DNA of 64,000 nt from the NCBI GenBank assembly GCA_947470805.1, contig CANIVU010000025.1, positions 18,863 to 82,862 of the forward strand, written 5' to 3'. Origin of the DNA: Acidobacteriota bacterium (GTDB lineage: Bacteria; Acidobacteriota; Terriglobia; Bryobacterales; Bryobacteraceae). How positions within the stretch are numbered: position 1 is the stretch's first letter; every line of letters begins with the position of its first letter. Shown here piece by piece: positions 60,071 to 64,000 of the stretch. Below the pieces are notes generated by a model. It searched no databases. It had not been told where the DNA came from and saw only the letters and a list, made by a program, of their open reading frames with translations. Made by a program: the position numbers and the translations under genes.

Positions 60071-61627
60071 ATGACCCGGCCGGCCCTCTTCCTCCTCGCG
60101 GCCCTCCCGGTGCTCGCCCAGCAAACCGGCGCCCTCACCGGCCACCTCATCGATGCCGCCACCAAAGTCCCCATCCCCAACGCCACCATCAAACTCCCCA
60201 ACACCGAAACCACCTCCAACCCCCAAGGCCAATTCCATTTTCCCGCTCTCCCCCCGGGCGCCCACCGCGCGATAATCACCCACCCCAACTACCTCCGCGC
60301 CGAACCCCCAACCATCACCGTCACACCCGCCACCACCACCCAGTTCACTGCCGAACTCACACCCTACGCCCAACTCGCCGGCCGCATCACCAGCCCCAAC
60401 CGCGAGCCCATCCCCGCCACCTTCGTCGGCCTCCGCCGCCCCTGGGACGAAGCATGGATCCAAACCGCCGCCACCAACGCCGACGGCCGCTTCCACTTCC
60501 GCCAACTCGAACCCGGCACCTGGATCCTCGCCGCCCTCCCCGGCTTCGGATACACCAGCAGCAAACCCGCCAACTCCGTCAAACCCCTCCCCGATCCCGA
60601 AATCCCCGAAGAGCAAAATCAACGACTCGGCTGGGCCGCCACCTTCTACCCCAACGCCGCCAATTACACCGACGCCGCCCGCATCGCCCTCCTTCCCGGC
60701 GCCCAGCTCGACGGCTACGACATCCGCCTCCGCACCCGCACCCTCCGCCGCATCACCGGCACCGTCCTCCACGCCGACGGAACGCCCGCCCCCAAAGCCC
60801 TCCTCGCCATCTCCGACCCCGTCAATAAAGGAGTCAACGGCCAACTCGTCACCGCCGGCGCCAACGGCCGCTTCGAATTCCTCACCGCCAGCGATGGCGA
60901 CTGGCGCCTCTTCGGCCAACACAAACGCGGCGACGAAACCGCCAAAGGCTACACCGACGTCCGCGTCTCCCGCACGGACCGCGAAGACGTCGAACTCCGC
61001 CTCGCCCTCCCCTTCCCCGTCACAGGAATGGTCGAACGCGAAGAACCCCGCGACAGCAAAGGCGAACGCAAAACCACCGCCATCTACCTCATCCCCCAAG
61101 GCGCCTCCGCCGACGTCCAAACCGGAACATTCCACCTGCAGGACGGCAGCTTCACCCTGAATCAGGTGTACCCCGCCCGCTACCGCGTCCTCCCCGCCGG
61201 CTTCGTCCCCGGCTACTACGTCGAGTCCATCTGGTACGGCGACCGCGACGTCACCACCGAAACCATCGAAATCTCCAACCCTCCCCTCCCCCTCCGCATC
61301 GTCTACAAACCCAAAGCCGGCCGCGCCACCGGCACCATCCCCCGCGCCGCGGGCCATTGGGCCGTGCTCATCCCGCAGGACGAAGCCCTCCGCGACGCCC
61401 ACCAGTTCATACGCCGCACCGCCAAATGCGGCCCCGACGGACGCTTCTCCATCGACAGCCTCCGCCCCGGCGACTACTACGCCTTCGCCTTCGACCGCGT
61501 CCGCACCGAACAACTCGAAGACATCGACTTCGTCCGCACACTAACCATCCACGCCACCCGCACCTCCATCCGCCCCGGCGAAACCGCCACCCTCGAACTC
61601 ACCCCACAACCCTGGCCCGACTACTGA
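60071..61627 (+). CDS. Exported protein with carboxypeptidase-regulatory-like domains
   Basis: A 518-residue secreted protein (signal peptide 1-16, ALFLLAALPVLAQ). Several CarboxypepD_reg/SpaA-like sandwiches in series: GALTGHLIDAATKVPIPNA with ADGRFHFRQLEPG, then RRITGTVLHADGTPAPKA with GRFEFLTASDG, and CGPDGRFSIDSLRPGDYY near the end. No catalytic site seen. This architecture without a TonB barrel is very common in Solibacter relatives, with unknown function. Confidence 0.85.
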   Translation: MTRPALFLLAALPVLAQQTGALTGHLIDAATKVPIPNATIKLPNTETTSNPQGQFHFPALPPGAHRAIITHPNYLRAEPPTITVTPATTTQFTAELTPYAQLAGRITSPNREPIPATFVGLRRPWDEAWIQTAATNADGRFHFRQLEPGTWILAALPGFGYTSSKPANSVKPLPDPEIPEEQNQRLGWAATFYPNAANYTDAARIALLPGAQLDGYDIRLRTRTLRRITGTVLHADGTPAPKALLAISDPVNKGVNGQLVTAGANGRFEFLTASDGDWRLFGQHKRGDETAKGYTDVRVSRTDREDVELRLALPFPVTGMVEREEPRDSKGERKTTAIYLIPQGASADVQTGTFHLQDGSFTLNQVYPARYRVLPAGFVPGYYVESIWYGDRDVTTETIEISNPPLPLRIVYKPKAGRATGTIPRAAGHWAVLIPQDEALRDAHQFIRRTAKCGPDGRFSIDSLRPGDYYAFAFDRVRTEQLEDIDFVRTLTIHATRTSIRPGETATLELTPQPWPDY

Positions 61628-61706
61628 AGCTCCCGGAGAACCCGCCCTGCGTGCTCGGGTTTTTCCGTCCGCCCCCAAACCCGCTACATTGGAAGATCTC
61701 CTCCCC

Positions 61707-63155
61707 ATGTTCGAACAAGCGTTCAAAAACATAGACGATATCCTCCGCAAAGAAAGCGGCTGCACCACCGAACTGGACTACACCGAACAGTCCTCCTGGC
61801 TGCTCTTCCTCAAGTACCTCGACGCCCTCGAACACGATAAAGCCATGGAAGCCGAGCTCGAAGGCAAGAAGTACAACTTCATCCTCGACGAACCCTACCG
61901 CTGGGACGCCTGGGCCGCCCCCAAAACGCCCGACGGCAAGTTCGATCACAACCGCGCCATCACCGGCGACGATCTCCGCGACTTTGTCGACCGCAAACTC
62001 TTCCCCTACCTCCAGGCCTTCAAGCAGAAAGCCGCCAGCCCCGCCACCATCGAATACAAAATCGGCGAAATCTTCAGCGAGATCAAGAACAAGATCCAAA
62101 GCGGCTACAACCTCCGCGAGATCTGCGAAATCATCGATACCCTCCGCTTCCGTTCCCAATCGGAGAAGCACGAGCTATCCCATCTCTACGAAGCCAAGAT
62201 CCGCAACATGGGCAACGCCGGCCGCAATGGCGGCGAATACTACACGCCCCGCCCGCTCATCCGCGCCATGGTCCGCGTCCTCCACCCCAAAATCGGCGAA
62301 CGCATCTACGACGGCGCCTGCGGCTCCGCCGGCTTCTTGTGCGAAGCGTACGACTTTCTCAAGGCCCAACCCAATCTAACCACCAGCGACCACCAAATCC
62401 TCCAGCAGCGGACGTTCTACGGTAAGGAAAAGAAGTCCCTCGCCTACGTCATCGCCATCATGAATCTCATCCTGCATGGCATAGAAGCGCCGAACATCAT
62501 CCACACGAATACGCTCTCGGAAAACCTGGCCGACATCCAGGACAAGGACCGCTACGAAGTGGTGCTCGCCAATCCGCCCTTCGGCGGCAAGGAGCGCAAG
62601 GAGGTGCAGGAAAACTTCCCCATCCGCACCGGCGAAACGGCGTTTCTCTTCCTCCAGCACTTCATCAAGATCCTCAAAGCCGGCGGCCGCGGGGCCGTGG
62701 TCATCAAGAATACGTTCCTATCAAATGGGGACGCCGCCACCCTCCGCAAGCATCTCCTCAGTTCCTGCAATCTCTACACCATCCTCGATTGCCCCAGCGG
62801 CACGTTCCAAGGTGCCGGCGTCAAAACCGTCGTGCTGTTCTTTGAGAAGGGCGCGCCGACAAGCAAGATCTGGTACTACCAACTCGACCCCGGCCGCAGC
62901 CTCGGCAAAACCAACCCGCTCAACGACGACGACCTCGCAGAGTTCGTAACACTCCAGAAGAGCTTCGCCGACTCCCCCAAGTCCTGGACCCTCGACGCGG
63001 CTTCCATCGATCCATCCAGCTTCGATCTCTCCGTCAAGAATCCAACCGGCGCCGAGCCATCCGCTCATAGGACACCGCAAGAAATCCTCGACGAGATCGC
63101 CGCGCTCGACGCCGAGGCGGCGGAGGTGCTGGCTGGAATTAAGGAGTTGCTGTGA
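61707..63155 (+). CDS. hsdM: Type I restriction-modification DNA methyltransferase
   Basis: N6-adenine methyltransferase subunit of 482 residues. N-terminal helical HsdM_N domain (FEQAFKNIDDILRKESGCTTELDYTEQ), SAM-binding motif I YDGACGSAGF (202-210) and catalytic NPPF (289-292). GGEYYTPRPLI precedes motif I as usual. ATG 61707 matches the family N-terminus; TTG 61689 upstream is possible. Stop overlaps hsdS start. No hsdR is seen before the window ends. Confidence 0.94.
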   Translation: MFEQAFKNIDDILRKESGCTTELDYTEQSSWLLFLKYLDALEHDKAMEAELEGKKYNFILDEPYRWDAWAAPKTPDGKFDHNRAITGDDLRDFVDRKLFPYLQAFKQKAASPATIEYKIGEIFSEIKNKIQSGYNLREICEIIDTLRFRSQSEKHELSHLYEAKIRNMGNAGRNGGEYYTPRPLIRAMVRVLHPKIGERIYDGACGSAGFLCEAYDFLKAQPNLTTSDHQILQQRTFYGKEKKSLAYVIAIMNLILHGIEAPNIIHTNTLSENLADIQDKDRYEVVLANPPFGGKERKEVQENFPIRTGETAFLFLQHFIKILKAGGRGAVVIKNTFLSNGDAATLRKHLLSSCNLYTILDCPSGTFQGAGVKTVVLFFEKGAPTSKIWYYQLDPGRSLGKTNPLNDDDLAEFVTLQKSFADSPKSWTLDAASIDPSSFDLSVKNPTGAEPSAHRTPQEILDEIAALDAEAAEVLAGIKELL

Positions 63156-63874
63156 AGGAGGGCTGGGCAGTCAAATCTATCGACGAGATCTGCACTATTT
63201 CCGGAGGTGGAACGCCCTCGAAAGCAGTGGCTGAGTATTGGCGAGGCGATATTCCCTGGGTCTCGCCGAAAGACATGAAATCTGAAGAAATCGTGGACTC
63301 GATAGACCACGTCTCACCCAGAGCAATTCAGGAGAGTGCGACGTCATTGATTCAACCAGGTGCGGTTCTTATCGTCGTTCGATCTGGGATCTTGGCAAGG
63401 ACGATACCGCTGGCGGTCGCCGGTGCGCAGGTCGCGATCAATCAAGACATCAAGGCGCTTTCACCACATACCCTCGTTGACTCACGATTTATGTTTCTGC
63501 AGCTCCTCGCGCGCACGCCTGATCTCCTGGCGTTCGTCAGTAGAGGGGCAACGGTTCATCGACTTGGCACCGAATTCATTCGGGGGCTAAAGGTCGTACT
63601 ACCACCCCTCCACGAACAGCAACGTATCGTCGCGATCCTCGACGAAGCCTTCGCCGCCATCGCCACCGCCAAAGCCAACGCCGAGAAGAACCTCGAAAAC
63701 ACCAAGAGGCTCAATCATGGAATTCTCGATACTGTGTTTTCCCCGCTTGCGCAGAACGAGAATCTTCTTAAGAGACTCGATTCGGTATCGGCAATCTTGA
63801 ATGGATACGCATTCAAGAGTTCGGACTTCTCAGCGTCAGCCCGACTGAAGTGCGGCGCGTGTCAACGACTTTGA
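63152..63874 (+). CDS. hsdS: Type I specificity subunit, truncated
   Basis: DNA-recognition subunit that directs HsdM. Only 240 residues instead of about 400-450: target domain 1 (SIDEICTISGGGTPSKA to VVLPPLHEQQRIVAILDEA), the central helix (IATAKANAEKNLENTKRLNHGIL), and the start of domain 2 (AILNGYAFKSSDF). After about residue 228 similarity stops (near 63835) and a short unrelated tail leads to a stop. The sequence beyond is G/T-rich, unlike the C-rich hsdM/hsdS, so an insertion probably cut the gene. Confidence 0.85.
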   Translation: MKEGWAVKSIDEICTISGGGTPSKAVAEYWRGDIPWVSPKDMKSEEIVDSIDHVSPRAIQESATSLIQPGAVLIVVRSGILARTIPLAVAGAQVAINQDIKALSPHTLVDSRFMFLQLLARTPDLLAFVSRGATVHRLGTEFIRGLKVVLPPLHEQQRIVAILDEAFAAIATAKANAEKNLENTKRLNHGILDTVFSPLAQNENLLKRLDSVSAILNGYAFKSSDFSASARLKCGACQRL

Positions 63875-64000
63875 GACAGTCGGTCAAGGAGTTTACTGAG
63901 TATCGTCGTTTGTTGTTGTTGGTTTGTTGATCCAGGCGTGCGCTGGGGCAAGCGGGGATTTGGGTGGATGCTTAACGAACCGTTCCGGGTGAACGAGATA
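63838..64000. mobile_element. Possible left end of an insertion element
   Basis: Sequence after the hsdS break switches from C-rich to G/T-rich and shows no hsdS similarity. No transposase can be read in the short stretch, and no terminal repeat can be checked because the other end is outside the window. The call rests on the broken gene and the composition change. Confidence 0.35.

Overview
The window looks like a stretch of an Acidobacteriota chromosome, most probably from the Solibacter/Bryobacterales branch. This is inferred from gene content: an Oar-type TonB receptor with a carboxypeptidase-regulatory N-terminus, several Tat-like exported enzymes, a PEP-CTERM protein, a DUF418 membrane protein, high GC and many ATGA/GTGA gene overlaps. 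No rRNA, tRNA or CRISPR array was recognised.

Layout. 0-4 kb: the start of a TonB-dependent receptor (cut by the left edge), divergent from a di-haem cytochrome c / quinoprotein dehydrogenase pair. 3.9-8 kb: a minus-strand operon with a GH42-like glycosidase, an exported unknown protein, an esterase and a DUF1801 protein. 8-12.4 kb: a lone helical protein, then a minus-strand operon with a caspase-like protein, an AhpD-like protein, a small membrane protein and a Gfo/Idh/MocA oxidoreductase. 12.4-16.2 kb: PPK2, acetate kinase, sialidase, a small membrane protein and thioredoxin-type arsenate reductase. 16.3-18.7 kb: a secreted protein built of three 152-residue repeats and a PEP-CTERM protein. 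18.6-25 kb: minus-strand lysS, LolC/E permease, asnB and an ArnT-like transferase. 25-34 kb: DUF418, a methyltransferase, bactofilin, a MarR/pirin unit with matching operators (pirin frameshifted), a BNR protein, an HlyD adaptor, patatin and a 2H phosphoesterase. 33.5-39.6 kb: an exported TldD/TldE-like pair followed by a fused LptF-LptG permease. 39.6-44 kb: a LuxR regulator, a TadZ/CpaE-like ATPase, a phosphotransferase and an unusual enolase. 44-46.3 kb: a small accessory island (DUF2971 protein, unknown protein, gene debris). 46.3-50 kb: a SET-domain protein, a mini membrane protein, mdh, pta and a histone-deacetylase-family protein. 50-54.2 kb: an ArsR/SRPBCC/AlkD operon, a TetR-controlled exported protein and an acetylxylan-esterase-like hydrolase. 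54.4-61.6 kb: dipeptidase, AGE epimerase, YdeI-like protein, DUF433 unit, polytopic transferase and a carboxypeptidase-regulatory protein. 61.7-64 kb: type I modification genes hsdM-hsdS, with hsdS cut short by sequence of different composition.

Chromosome-scale signal: the plus strand is strongly G-rich from 1 to about 14 kb and strongly C-rich from about 16 kb to 63.8 kb, whatever strand the genes are on. This sign change is what a replication terminus (or an inversion edge) would give. The 44-46.3 kb island and the last 130 bases do not follow the local skew, which marks them as recent arrivals.

How genes may work together: ackA (14.5 kb) and pta (48 kb) form the acetyl-phosphate route; mdh and an enolase homologue are other central-metabolism genes. 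Three regulators (MarR, ArsR, TetR) each have a palindrome placed on a readable promoter, and several genes appear to be transcribed without a leader. The strongest candidates for new biology are the exported TldD/TldE-like pair beside LptFG, the caspase-like protein, the enolase lacking a key histidine, and the triple-repeat secreted protein. No complete new multi-gene system could be demonstrated.
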